Shown here piece by piece: positions 35,402-46,000 of a DNA stretch of 64,000 nucleotides (its first letter is position 1; every line of letters begins with the position of its first letter). Source of the DNA: Anastatus disparis (Eukaryota; Arthropoda; Insecta; Hymenoptera; Eupelmidae); NCBI GenBank assembly GCA_017163975.1, contig JAFFSR010000347.1:3336001-3400000 (forward strand), given 5' to 3'. A program made the translations under genes and the position numbers. The notes under the pieces are model-generated. The model did not search any database. It saw only the letters and a program-made list of their open reading frames with translations, and was not told the DNA's origin.

Positions 35402-37458
35402 ACATTATTTAAAGTAAAAATCAAAGCTTAATTTAGTAAAATTGACTAAAGAATAAATTCACGTATAGTTCTTTTGTGAATTTATTAGGTGTGTAAAATC
35501 TTATTTAATATTAACTCAGCTTACGGTTAATGAGAATTTAATAAGCATTATTTTCAATCGAATGTACGTGAATTCTTTAAATTCAAATCACGTATTACTT
35601 ATTTGAATTTACCTGTGCGTAATATTATTAACTATTAACAAGCAGTTAAATTTTTACGAATCAAAATTAAAGTAAATGAATAGGCTCTTATAAGACTATA
35701 AGTCTTTGTGCTCGCTGGCTTATAAGAGGTAACATATTACTAATCACTAACAAAAACAAACACATAGAGACCCCGGACTAGATGTAGCATGACGCTACAC
35801 TAAAAACGGGTCTGTGTAATCTATAACCTTTACATCCTTTTCCTTTTACATGAGCACTTAGTGCTATCCTTTTTTAGGTGATAGGGCAAGGAGAGGTTAT
35901 AATATATATTGTAAGATTCTCTTAGATTTCATTTAAATTAAAGTCAATAAAATGATTCGCTTAAGTATAAATTGACTCAACATACAATATCGAAACTCAG
36001 AGAAGTCTATGTGTACCTCTATTCGGGTTATACCGAGCAAAGGAATTTATAATTTAGTAATGCCTTGTAAACAAACAGCGTGGATAAAAGAATTTGTAAT
36101 ACATTAAATTCCTTTATTATTTCGCGTGATATTTACAATGGCTTTAGTAGTCGCGAACAGAATATTATCTCACTGATAAAAGCACACACAAACTTCGTTG
36201 AGCTTAACTCGAGAATATTCGTTTCGTGCTACTAACGTTGAATTTAAGAAACATAGGGGTACCCCTTGCTTCTATCTCTCTTTTTTCGAGACTTTGAATT
36301 TATATTAAATAATCGCTCGTGTCTACGTGCGATAAGCTAGTGTTGAACATAAGGTATGCGTCAATTAACATTCGTGAAATATCTTTTCGTTTCACGATTC
36401 GTATTCCTTATCAAACACACATAAATCAAATATAATTTCAATGATTTGTTTCCGATATAAGATAATTTCTTTGTATTTTTGCCGTAGCCAGATATTTTTG
36501 TATTAACGGTAAGGTTGCTTTATGCCAAGATTAAGACATCAAAACGAACCTCTATTAACTTCAATTTATGAGGAAAAGTATCGTTTCTTTCATTTATTGA
36601 AATAACGAAACTTATGTCCCTTTCGCGCTAATGCAATTTAAAAAAGGAAAAAAAAGCTTTTAATTGGTTTAAATGAGGAATACCCTCGATCTACGAGCAA
36701 ACAAACACTCAAATTACGTGGTGAAGCCACTTACAAAATTTATTTGTCATTATCTAACACGGGCACAACCACACGTTTTAAATTTATAATATATTAAATT
36801 TTAGTTTGTAATGTGTTGTTCTGAATTTAGTGTAAAACTTGTATGTGCTGAGCTAATCCGTATATAGCCGATGCGCCATGACCAACTACTTCGGGATCAC
36901 TTGCTCGTGTTGAAAGGAAATTAGGAAAAGGAAAAATGCTGGTTGATATACTTGGGCCTCTTGTTGCCTTTCAAAATTTATCAAATTATTTAATGACTCG
37001 ATTTTAATAGACTTGCAAATGTTTAAAGGATATTTCTCCTATATAAACATTTGCAAGTACACAATTAAATTTAACTATTATTTGATTTTAATCTTAAGAT
37101 TTTATAAAAGCACTATTCATTTACTATTTCGCGAACAACTAAGTACCACAATATTAAAATTGAATAAACGGGTACGTAGACCAAACATGTGTCGATCTAC
37201 TTCGCCGTATTTTATTCAATTTTAAAATAAAACAATTTATAACTCAGATTTTATTTTTACAACTTTATTTAATTGAAGGCAGGCAGAAAAGTGATTCTTC
37301 TGTACATATTTCTTCTTCTCGTAAGCTCGTATTCGAGCCGCCGACGCTCATATCGCCTCTCTTACGCTAAAGAAGGGATATTACATGTATCTTTAACGTA
37401 CAGCGCGTTGGTAATAGTAGGGCGTATGTCAGTATCTGCGCGCACGTGAAAGCGCGTT

Positions 37459-37478
37459 CGGTTCTCGTTCGAGAACCG
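37459..37478. repeat. Perfect 9-bp palindrome with 2-base centre
   Basis: CGGTTCTCG, TT, CGAGAACCG. It lies close to the GTCACA end of the preceding block. Confidence 0.85.
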
Positions 37479-37499
37479 GTTAAAGCAATGCGTCACAAT

Positions 37500-39315
37500 A
37501 TATATATATGTATACATTGTACTACGCGATCGAATTCATAACAATTTATTTACATTTTAAGTGCATAACGTGCAAAAAATGCAATGTTCATAGTATATTT
37601 GAACGTAAAAAATAATTATTTAATTTTCAAAATTAAATATATATATAAATATCTATATTCACTTTTTTATCGATTTTGACCTTAGCTGTACTCGCAAGAA
37701 CCTCCTTAACTTGGAACATACAATATTATATTACATCCCATTAAAAATTGGTATTATTGATTTCTTTTTCCATTACAGCATTAATTTTTTTTCTATTTAT
37801 AGCATTTCAAGACTCAAAGGAGTCTTACCTCTGTTTAGCATTCATTTTAATCTGCTTTATTTTTCTCTACAAAATTTTTCAATTTAACTTTGTTGCTCAT
37901 TGAACCTTGAGTTATCTAACAATAAATCTAATATATTTTTTATTTACTGAATCGTATTTTATAATAAATATTGCGGCCCTTTAGGCTGCTGTGGCTCGTA
38001 CTTCAGGCTTTTTAGAGCTTCGCTTCGCTCAGCTCTGAAATGCCTTTGCGATGGAAGGTACGCTAAATGCTTCGCTTTTTGCATATGAGGCACGACCGGC
38101 GACGATCACGCTTGGCGCTCGCCCTTCAATACTCTTTTCTTTGATATAATTCTTTCGTTATAAGAAAAAAAATTTGTTCATAATTCAATAGATTTAAAAT
38201 GACATTTTTTTATTAAGTTTTTATCCGACCTGAATAATTTTGACGGGGAATTATTTAAAATAATAAACTTTGACAATTGGAAAAAAATTGTTGGAGCCGA
38301 CTTCGAATAATTATTTTATAAGTTAAAAAACTATTTCTCGGTGCTTATTTGAGAAAAAAAATAAAAATTCGATGAAAACGTAGATAAAATAATAGCTGTA
38401 GATAAAAAAATACATCTTTTTAATGTTATACTTTTTTCTAAAATCAATATTTATGAAACTATAAGTGAAAAAGCATTAAACTTTAAGAATTTTCATGAAT
38501 AATTTGAAAAATATTAACTTTCGAAATAAATTTATAATAAAGAAAATATTAATTTTTTTATTTTCTATAAATTTAAATTTATAGAATAGTTTTCCGTAGG
38601 TATTATTCAGATTGAATAAAAACTTGTGGAGAAAATCCATAAACTTGATTTCTCACATATATACATCCATAAATACATTTTAAGGAAGGCTTGTTATGAC
38701 TTTATGTTGAGATAAAAATAATTTTTTTATCATAATATAACATATTTTCAAGAGTTACATCTTCGCTACGTCGAAAATGTTATGCACTTTCGTATAGCGG
38801 TCGTGCCTAATTAATAATTTCTACAAATTATATAAAATTATAAATAATAATAGTTTAAACTAATAAAATATAAAAATTATATTTAAGCTTTTCGTGCATC
38901 TGGAACATATACAAAAAAGAAAGAGCTGAAAATCGACTCTTACGGTAGGTTTTAAGAGCCTAGCGTCGTCAAATGACTTCAAATGTAAAAAATAATAATT
39001 TTTTCGAAATCTGCGCAAAATTTTACGTCAAATAACATGTATTTAAAATTTATTTAGGATTTTTTAAAGTTTAAAATTTTTTCGACCTTATTTGGACACT
39101 AATGTCCCTGTAACTTTGATAACGTCTTAGATTTGAGCTGCAACACCTTTGATTATTGTTTTGTGGTTCATAACGAACATTATACTAAAAAATGGGAGGT
39201 TTGCTCCTAAATTTACTGTTTTCAGAAATTTGTTAAAAGTTTCACGGATATCCTCATATCCCAGCTACGGAACCAAATTGTAACATATGAAATAGTAGAT
39301 TAAGATTCATGCGAC
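37500..39315. other. AT-rich spacer with a GC-rich patch
   Basis: No gene. A GC-rich patch at 37972-38130 includes AGAGCTTCGCTTCGCTCAGC. AGGCACGACCG (about 38085) is inverted as CGGTCGTGCCT (about 38802), a possible pair of element ends about 720 bp apart; I could not confirm a target duplication. Confidence 0.4.
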
Positions 39316-39319
39316 TTAA

Positions 39320-39397
39320 GTGGCCCATTATTGCACGACGTGAAGTTATTGCCCTTGCTTCGCTTGGGCGGTAACTTCACGTCATGCGATGGGCCAC
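39320..39397. mobile_element. Miniature hairpin element, 78 bp, TTAA flanks
   Basis: GTGGCCCATTATTGCACGAC and onward folds onto its inverse with a short CTTGCTTCGCTTG loop, giving stems of about 32 bp. TTAA is present at 39316-39319 and 39398-39401. There is no coding capacity. The right TTAA is shared with the next element. Confidence 0.8.
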
Positions 39398-39401
39398 TTA
39401 A

Positions 39402-40138
39402 GGATGCCTACCCCTTTTAAAACTATTTCTCTTATTAAGTTAATTAATTATTTTTCATATTTTGTGCATTAAAATATGAATAGTAATAATTGAAAAAATA
39501 CCCTGCATAGCTTCAAATTATGAATTTCATTCTAATAATTCCAGAAAATGAGTAAAAATTCTAGAAAAAAATAACTTTTATCAAAAGAATTCTCGCGTTG
39601 AACCATTTAATATCTAAGCATATGGATGGAGATGTATAATCTAAAATATTGTATAAAGATAATTTTGGAATAAAATGGTTGAAATGCAAAAATTAGAAAT
39701 AGTATGGTGTATTTTTTTAATTAATTATAAATATTTACTTGAAAAAGTAATAAATATTTAATCTTTTTTTAATAAAAAACGACATTAATATATTTCCACT
39801 TATATATACTATAGTCGGATTGGTAATCTGTTCCACAATTTTGTTATTTATATATATATTAGAAGATGTATTCAAAATTTCAACTTGATCCGATAAAGCA
39901 TTCATAGCGTAAAATATTTTAGAATTTTGGAAAAAAATGAAATTACTAATTTTGAAAAAAACAAAATTTTATATAAAAACTATAAAAATATATATAGGAT
40001 TTATTTTCAATTATTAACTGCATCAGTTTTAAGACATTTTACATGATTTTTCCAGAAGATATTTATAGAATGAAAATTTACAACAATCTAAAAACTGAAA
40101 ATTTTGAAATTTTTCAATTTTTTGGGTAGACGGCATCC
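39402..40138. mobile_element. TTAA-flanked element, 737 bp, short TIRs
   Basis: Ends GGATGCCTACCC and, inverted, GGATGCCGTCTACCC, flanked by TTAA (39398-39401, 40139-40142). The interior is AT-rich and non-coding. It is probably a non-autonomous element directly abutting the 78-bp hairpin. Confidence 0.7.
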
Positions 40139-40142
40139 TTAA

Positions 40143-40492
40143 GTCTCTAGTATCGTATACTATTTTATACCACAAGTGTCGTAAATCTGCCGCATTACAT
40201 GTGTACTCTTAAAAATTAATAATTAACAAAAACTGAGCACTCCACGAATGATAATTCGTAAAATAAAAACGAAAACTGTAAAAGAGCAAACCCTAGGCAT
40301 CGCGTGAATGATGAATCAAGAAAGGATAGCAAACACTATAATAAAAAAAATATAAAACTATAATTTTAAAAATTTACTTGAATCGTATAATAATGATGAA
40401 TTTTTATCAATATCATTAATATTACTTAAATGATTAGTTGAATTTGACTTCTGCAATGTCAGAAATTTGAGTATGTAACTTCTATTGTAATA
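40143..40492. other. AT-rich spacer
   Basis: Nothing recognised. Confidence 0.5.
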
Positions 40493-40507
40493 GTATATTG
40501 TATATTA

Positions 40508-40625
40508 CCGACACATTAGTGGGGTTACAGGACTGCACCTTGGCCGATCGTCAAAGTTAAGCAGCATTGGGCGCGGTTATTAGTTGGATGGGTGACCGCT
40601 GCCTATGTAACTTCGTCGATCGATT
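40508..40625 (+). ncRNA. 5S rRNA-like head of the SINE (not a functional 5S gene)
   Basis: Keeps the Pol III internal promoter but diverges in the first 30 nt and in the 3' part, where the terminal helix cannot form properly. It continues into the SINE body without a T-run terminator; the first long T-run (TTTTTT) is at about 40631. Confidence 0.7.
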
Positions 40626-40916
40626 AGGTGTTTTTTCGTTGCCAACAATGTGTGGATAGATAAGAGATAAATGTTTTAGGTGTTTAAGCATACGGAATGT
40701 AACATAAACATCAAAAACAATTTCCGATTACCAGGTGATGTTAGAGCTCGTCATAGCAACCTTCAGATCTCGGTCTCAGGTAGAGATCTGGTTATAAAGG
40801 TTCGCTTGAAAGACTTGCAACATCGAATTAAAAAGGTATAGAACAAAAAGCTTTAAGAAGCACTTACTAGACCCAACAGGCTGTGGCTATATAAATCCAA
40901 GTATCTAATCCACCAT
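40508..40916 (+). mobile_element. Probable 5S rRNA-derived SINE, 409 bp, with 15-bp target duplication
   Basis: Flanked by a perfect 15-bp direct repeat GTATATTGTATATTA (40493-40507 and 40917-40931). The first 115-120 nt match 5S rRNA from its 5' end. All three internal control elements are recognisable: box A (AAGTTAAGCAGC, about 40553-40564), the intermediate element (GGGCGCGG) and box C (TTGGATGGGTGACCG, 40584-40598). The first 30 nt are diverged. The body of about 290 nt is unrelated to rRNA and includes a hairpin, CAGATCTC/GAGATCTG. The 3' end reads GTATCTAATCCACCAT; TATCTAATC is shared with the end of the LINE at 33.94 kb, a possible but weak hint of a retrotransposition partner. A retropseudogene of a 5S read-through transcript is the main alternative. 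Confidence 0.75.
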
Positions 40917-40931
40917 GTATATTGTATATTA

Positions 40932-41797
40932 ACAGTTGCAGACAATAGAGAATTCCCCGTCGTTATATAAATTTCTCATGAAAACTAATACGTTATTATA
41001 CACAGAGAAATCAGAGTACCGTAAAAACACCTACTCAGTGTAGTACGGTAAATTTCTATACTAAGTCACCAGAATGACATGGGGTGGGCTAAATTAAATA
41101 GATACTAGTAGTAATATTCAAGCGACTCACATTAGTACTAATTTTTATACACCTAAGCTCGGGATTTTACCAGACTAGTACTAGAAATTAAGATGCTATT
41201 ATGAATACTTTTATTTTTACGACTATATACAGTATTTATTTTGTAAAGTATTTATTTTATACAGTAATTATATTTATTGTAACGGTTATTTTGTGCCCGT
41301 TACAAAAAAAGAATTGGTTCTTAATTAAATATTATCTTTAGCTAAATCTATGAACTTGATTATATGCGGAGTTGCTGAAAACTAAGAAATTTACTAAATA
41401 TTCTACAGCAAATTCCGATAGTGCTAGCTGGTAAAGCTATTGATGAGCGACAAAGTCTTACGTGATATACTTGTCAGTTATTGCACTCACTGCGCCTCTT
41501 TCTCTCTTACCTGATCGAGAGAAGCGTTGCCGGTAGCGCAGTTTTTCTTCGTGAGGCAGGTTTCAAAATACGTTATATTAAACTATATGATATTACGTAA
41601 CTAATTAATTTGTAACTGCTCACAAGGATCGCGGAGGCGTCGGAGTAAGCAATGGGAAATATATTTTATGTTAAATATAGTCAGGCAATATAAATTAATT
41701 GAAAGCACTTTTTAATAGAAAAACGGAATTGATTTATTATAAGACAAATAAGAATATAAAGATAAAATATGAATTGAACAAGAATGAAATTATATAA
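40932..41797. other. Spacer without recognised genes
   Basis: Mixed composition, with a less AT-rich patch at 41440-41640. Nothing identified. Confidence 0.5.
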
Positions 41798-41799
41798 TA

Positions 41800-42875
41800 C
41801 ACTGCCGCCGAGATACTTTTGCCCCCTTCGTCTAAAATCGACTTATCTAAAAAGTTTTATAACTCTGGAAAAAATGGTCGTAGCCTAAAAATTCCAACGG
41901 GATTCGAAAGATTGTTGAAAATTCTTTCAAAAACTATTGGTTTGATATAAAAAAAACCATTTTTTTTGTATCTCTTATCTTTGTTTGAAAAGAAATTTTT
42001 TTTAACTTTGTTTTGACTTTGTAAAATAGTGTTCAATTTTAGTACAAATCGTTACATTAATACAAAACCAAATAGATTTTAGAGCTTATATTTCGACGAT
42101 GAAAATGCAATGTCGAACGTCTAGATTCGACCTTTTAAACCAGAGTTATAAGATTTTATATTTAAAAATAAGGTTTTTTTCGATGTATGAATATCTCTGA
42201 ATTTAAGTGGAATAGAAAAATTTGGCAAAGAGAAAAAATGTTCGTTTTTGGTCAAATAATAATAATATATAATAAAAATTCATTTCGGAAAAAAATTTTT
42301 TTTTTTACTTTTTTACCCATGTTGTTCAATATTTTAAAGATATCAAAATTTCATTACATTCCAACAAAAAAAAAAATTTTTTTCCGAAATGAATTTTTTA
42401 TTATATATTATTATTATTTGACCGAAAACGAACATTTTTTCTCTTTGACAAATTTTTCTATTTCTCTTAAATTCAGAGATATTCATACATCGAAAAAAAC
42501 CTTATTTTTAAATATAAAATCTTATAACTCTGGTTTAAAAGGTCGAATCTAGACGTTTGACATTGCATTTTCATCGTTAAAATATAAGCTTTAAAATCTA
42601 TTTGGTTTTGTATTAATGTAACGATTGTTGTACTAAAATTGAACACTATTTTACAAAGTCAAAACAAAGTTAAAAAAATTTCTTTTTAAACAAAGATAAG
42701 AGATACAAAAAAAATTTTTTTTTTTATATCAAACCAATAGTTTTTGAAAGAATTTTCAACAATCTTTCGAATCCCGTTGGAATTTTTAGGCTACGACCAT
42801 TTTTTCCAGAGTTGTACAACTTTTTAGATAAGTCGATTTTAGACGAAGGGGGGCAAAAGTATCTCGGCGGCAGTG
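41800..42875. mobile_element. Giant foldback element, 1076 bp, TA duplication
   Basis: Termini CACTGCCGCCGAGATACTTT inverted at the right end (ATCTCGGCGGCAGTG) with TA on both sides (41798-41799, 42876-42877), as in Tc1/mariner-type non-autonomous elements. The arms of about 510-515 bp are almost perfect inverses and turn at about 42313-42370. The 121-codon frame at 42187-42552 crosses the turn and is an artefact. Confidence 0.9.
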
Positions 42876-42877
42876 TA

Positions 42878-43680
42878 TATATGGAGTAATGTACGCGTCC
42901 AACGAAAGAGTGAGCAAAGGGAGGGCGCGTCACGAACTAAATAGAACTCGCTTATGACGCTGATCGGTTATATAACGGATAATACAATATACCCGAACAA
43001 GTGTCTCTCGAGGAAGAGACACTTGGATATCGCACTGTATAATTATACTTAGAATAACGCACTGGCCAGTTTACACTAATTACCTACGTGCACGTAGACG
43101 ACGCTCGCCCGTTATCGTAGCTTCTCCCCTGTACGTAACCAATACGTAGATGCTCTAGAGTAGGTCGGTGGACGTCTCTTTTCGATCCTTGAATTACGCT
43201 GAACTCTGCCAACGTGGTTGCCTTGGCGTAGATCGTTGGAATTCTATACACGACGATCAACGTATTTCCTGGCACTTGATGGCTGACCGCTAAGACGCGT
43301 AAAAAACGGTCAAGCAAAACTCTACAGAAAGAATTTCTGAGAGTTGCAACTAGCCAATACAATATAATACGCTAGTCGGTATAAACTAACGACTTTTCAT
43401 TAAGACAATGTCTTGCGCTATCAAATGCGAACTTAGTCTAACGTATTATACGACCACGTGGCGAAATCTATTAACAAGCACAGCGCGGCTTAGGTTTCGT
43501 GTTAACGCAACGGTAGTCGGAAACTCTCTCTGAAGCGCCTCGCGACCGGCGAGCTTCTCTCTTTCGTGCCGATCGTCAAGATACGCACTCCTTCACTCGT
43601 CTTAGACGGGATATATGGTCGAGCGTTTATCATATTTTAATACCTAAGCGCGCAAGATTCAAACACGGTGGAATACCATT
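42878..43680. other. Less AT-rich unassigned region
   Basis: GC content is visibly higher than in neighbours, with many CG dinucleotides. The minus-strand frame of 92 codons (43084-43362) matches no family I know. It may be a fragment of a retroelement or a regulatory region; nothing in it decides. Confidence 0.35.
42998..43025. repeat. Hairpin, 11-bp perfect stem
   Basis: CAAGTGTCTCT, a CGAGGA loop, AGAGACACTTG. Function unknown. Confidence 0.85.
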
Positions 43681-43894
43681 AAATTATTTATTCTCACAAC
43701 TCATTTTTTTCAGTAATCAATATGAAATATATATGTTTTGAAAAATGGTTTATTTACTTTTTATTATATTTGAAATTCTCAAGCAGGGTTGCGAAAAAAG
43801 TAATTAAAAATTATTTGAATCACAAATCATTTTTGAATTTGTAATTAAAGTTTTATTTAATTAACAATTCCTTTTAAATTAATAATTAAAAATA

Positions 43895-44215
43895 TTTTAA
43901 TTAACAAATCAAAATCTAATCGTGAATTGAAAAGGCTTTAATTAAAAAATCAAAAGGAATTCTCAATTAAATAAATTTCAATTAAGAAATCAAAATGTAA
44001 TCGTGAATTGAAAGGGCTTTAATTACAAAATCAAAAGGAATTCTTAATTAAATAAATTTCAATTAAGAAATCAAAATTCAATCGTGAATTGAAAGGGCTT
44101 TAATTCCAAAATCAAAAGGAATCCTTAATTAAATAAATTTCAATTAAGAAATCAAAATGTAATCGTGAATTGAAAGAGCGTCAGTTATGATTATGATTTG
44201 TGAATTCGAGGGCTT
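43895..44215. repeat. 81-bp tandem repeat, about four copies
   Basis: Unit runs from AATTAAGAAATCAAAATG through ATCGTGAATTGAAAGGGCTT to AATTAAATAAATTTC. TCGTGAATTG recurs at 81-bp spacing (about 43920, 44001, 44082, 44163). The sequence is internally AATT-rich and itself partly repetitive. Confidence 0.85.
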
Positions 44216-44249
44216 TAATTAAAAATTCCACAATTCCTTTTTAATTAAA

Positions 44250-45788
44250 CTTACTAAGGAATTTTTATCATATATATGTGTATAGAAAAACATATGTGGA
44301 CACGCACGTACATACGCACCTAGGCTCATATATATGCAACATTTCATGTCGACCCACACGCACACATACGGACAAGTTGATATATATATATACATGGTCC
44401 GTTTCATGTCAACTTGCACCCGTTGACCCGTATATATTTTGGTTTATATATATGTATATATATATACATACATAGATACATACATACATACATGGGATAT
44501 TTCATATCGGTTAGCACGTACTCATAAGTACAGGTTTTCTTTATATGTGGTACATTTCATGACAACACGCACACACCCATTCGTGTACCCTTATTTTTAT
44601 ATATATGGGACATTTCATGTCGATTCGCATGCATGCACAGAACGTTAATAAACATAGGATTTTTCACGTCAATTCGAAAGCACACACACAGGTTTATATA
44701 TATGGGACATTTCATGTCTATTTGCATGCATGCACACAGACTTTAATAAACATGGGATTTTTCACGTCAATTAGAACGCACGCACTTACAGGTTTAGATA
44801 TATGGGACATTTCATGTCAATGCGCACCGCACACACACACACAGGATTATATATGGGACATTTCATGTCAACTCGTACATACTCATAATGACAGGCTTTT
44901 TTATATATGTGGGACATTTTATGACAACACGCACACACCCATCCGAGTAACTTTAGGTTTATATATACATATGGGACATTTCATGTCGATTCGCATGCAT
45001 GCACACGCACGTTAATATACATAGGATTTTTCACGTCAATTCGAACGCACACACACAGGTTTACATATATATGGGACATTTCATGTCAATTCGCATGCAT
45101 GCACACAAACTTTAATAAATATTGGATTTTTCACGTCAATTGGAACGTACGCACATACGGGTATATATATATGAGATATTTCATGTCGATTCGCATGCAT
45201 GCATACGTACGTTAATATAAATGGGATTTTCCATGTCAATTTGAACGCACGCACACACACACAGGTTTATACATATGGTACATTTCATATCGATTCGCAT
45301 GCATGCACACACGTTAATATACATAGAATTTTTCACGTCAATTATTACCCACGCCTATACAGGTTTATATATATGGGACATTTCATGACAACTCTAACAC
45401 ACCTATCCGAGCGTCCTTAGGTTCACATATATGGGACGTATCATGTCAACACGCACGCACCGGTTTTCATATATTTGACATATCTTGTCAACTCGAACGC
45501 GCAAACACATCTAAACATGTATTTGAAATTTGTATTTATATATATAGGACCGTTTCTGTCAATTCGCATGTACGCACACACATGGGCTTATGAATATATA
45601 TATATATATATATATGTGTATATATATATATATATACACACATATATATGTGTGTATATCTGTGTACACATATACAGGGGATATTTAATGTTAATTCACA
45701 CGCGCACATACACACAGGCTTATATACACGGGACGTTTCATGTCAATTTACACGCATGACACACGTACTTGAGTTTATATATATTTTT

Positions 45789-45859
<71 letters not shown>

Positions 45860-46000
45860 TATGGGGCTGTTCCTGACAAGGCGCATGCACGCACACACAT
45901 GGGCTTATAAATATATGTATATACATATACATGGGATATTTTATGTCAATTCACATGCGCGCACACACACACAAACAGGTTTATATATATATATATATGA
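44250..46000 (+). repeat. Satellite with about 50-bp monomer (GGGACATTTCATGTC)
   Basis: Monomers contain TATATATGGGACATTTCATG, followed by TC(A/G)ATTCGCATGCATGCAC or by variants such as GGGATTTTTCACGTCAATTC. Spacing is about 50 bp, with alternating types giving dimers of about 100 bp. GACATNNNATGTC is a dyad within each unit. A long (TA)n run (45590-45870) interrupts the array. All open frames here are repeat artefacts. The same satellite, inverted, is at 58.4-59.1 kb. Confidence 0.9.

Larger units (their letters stand above)
34855..37497. other. Non-coding block bounded by TGTGAC...GTCACA (possible solo LTR or unknown element)
   Basis: The outer ends TGTGAC and GTCACA are inverted and flanked by ATAT on both sides, which in AT-rich DNA is weak support. 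Inside are a GC-rich patch (35200-35285), an AATAAA at about 35305-35315, a large hairpin (35332-35401), a CTTATAAG-type inverted repeat (35687-35734) and a GGTTCTCG palindrome (37459-37478). There is no protein-coding stretch of note. It could be a long solo LTR or simply unrelated fragments. Confidence 0.25.

Noticed and set aside
38084..38812. Inverted AGGCACGACCG pair as a transposon
   Set aside because: Only an 11-bp inversion and no matching flanking duplication; left as a note in the spacer.
40508..40625. Functional 5S rRNA gene
   Set aside because: 5' 30 nt and the closing helix are diverged, it continues into unrelated sequence without an immediate T-run terminator, and a target duplication encloses a longer unit.
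42187..42552. 121-codon ORF
   Set aside because: Crosses the turn of a foldback element; composition-driven.
43084..43362. 92-codon minus-strand ORF in the less AT-rich region
   Set aside because: No family match, no splice or regulatory context; could be chance in a GC-richer patch.
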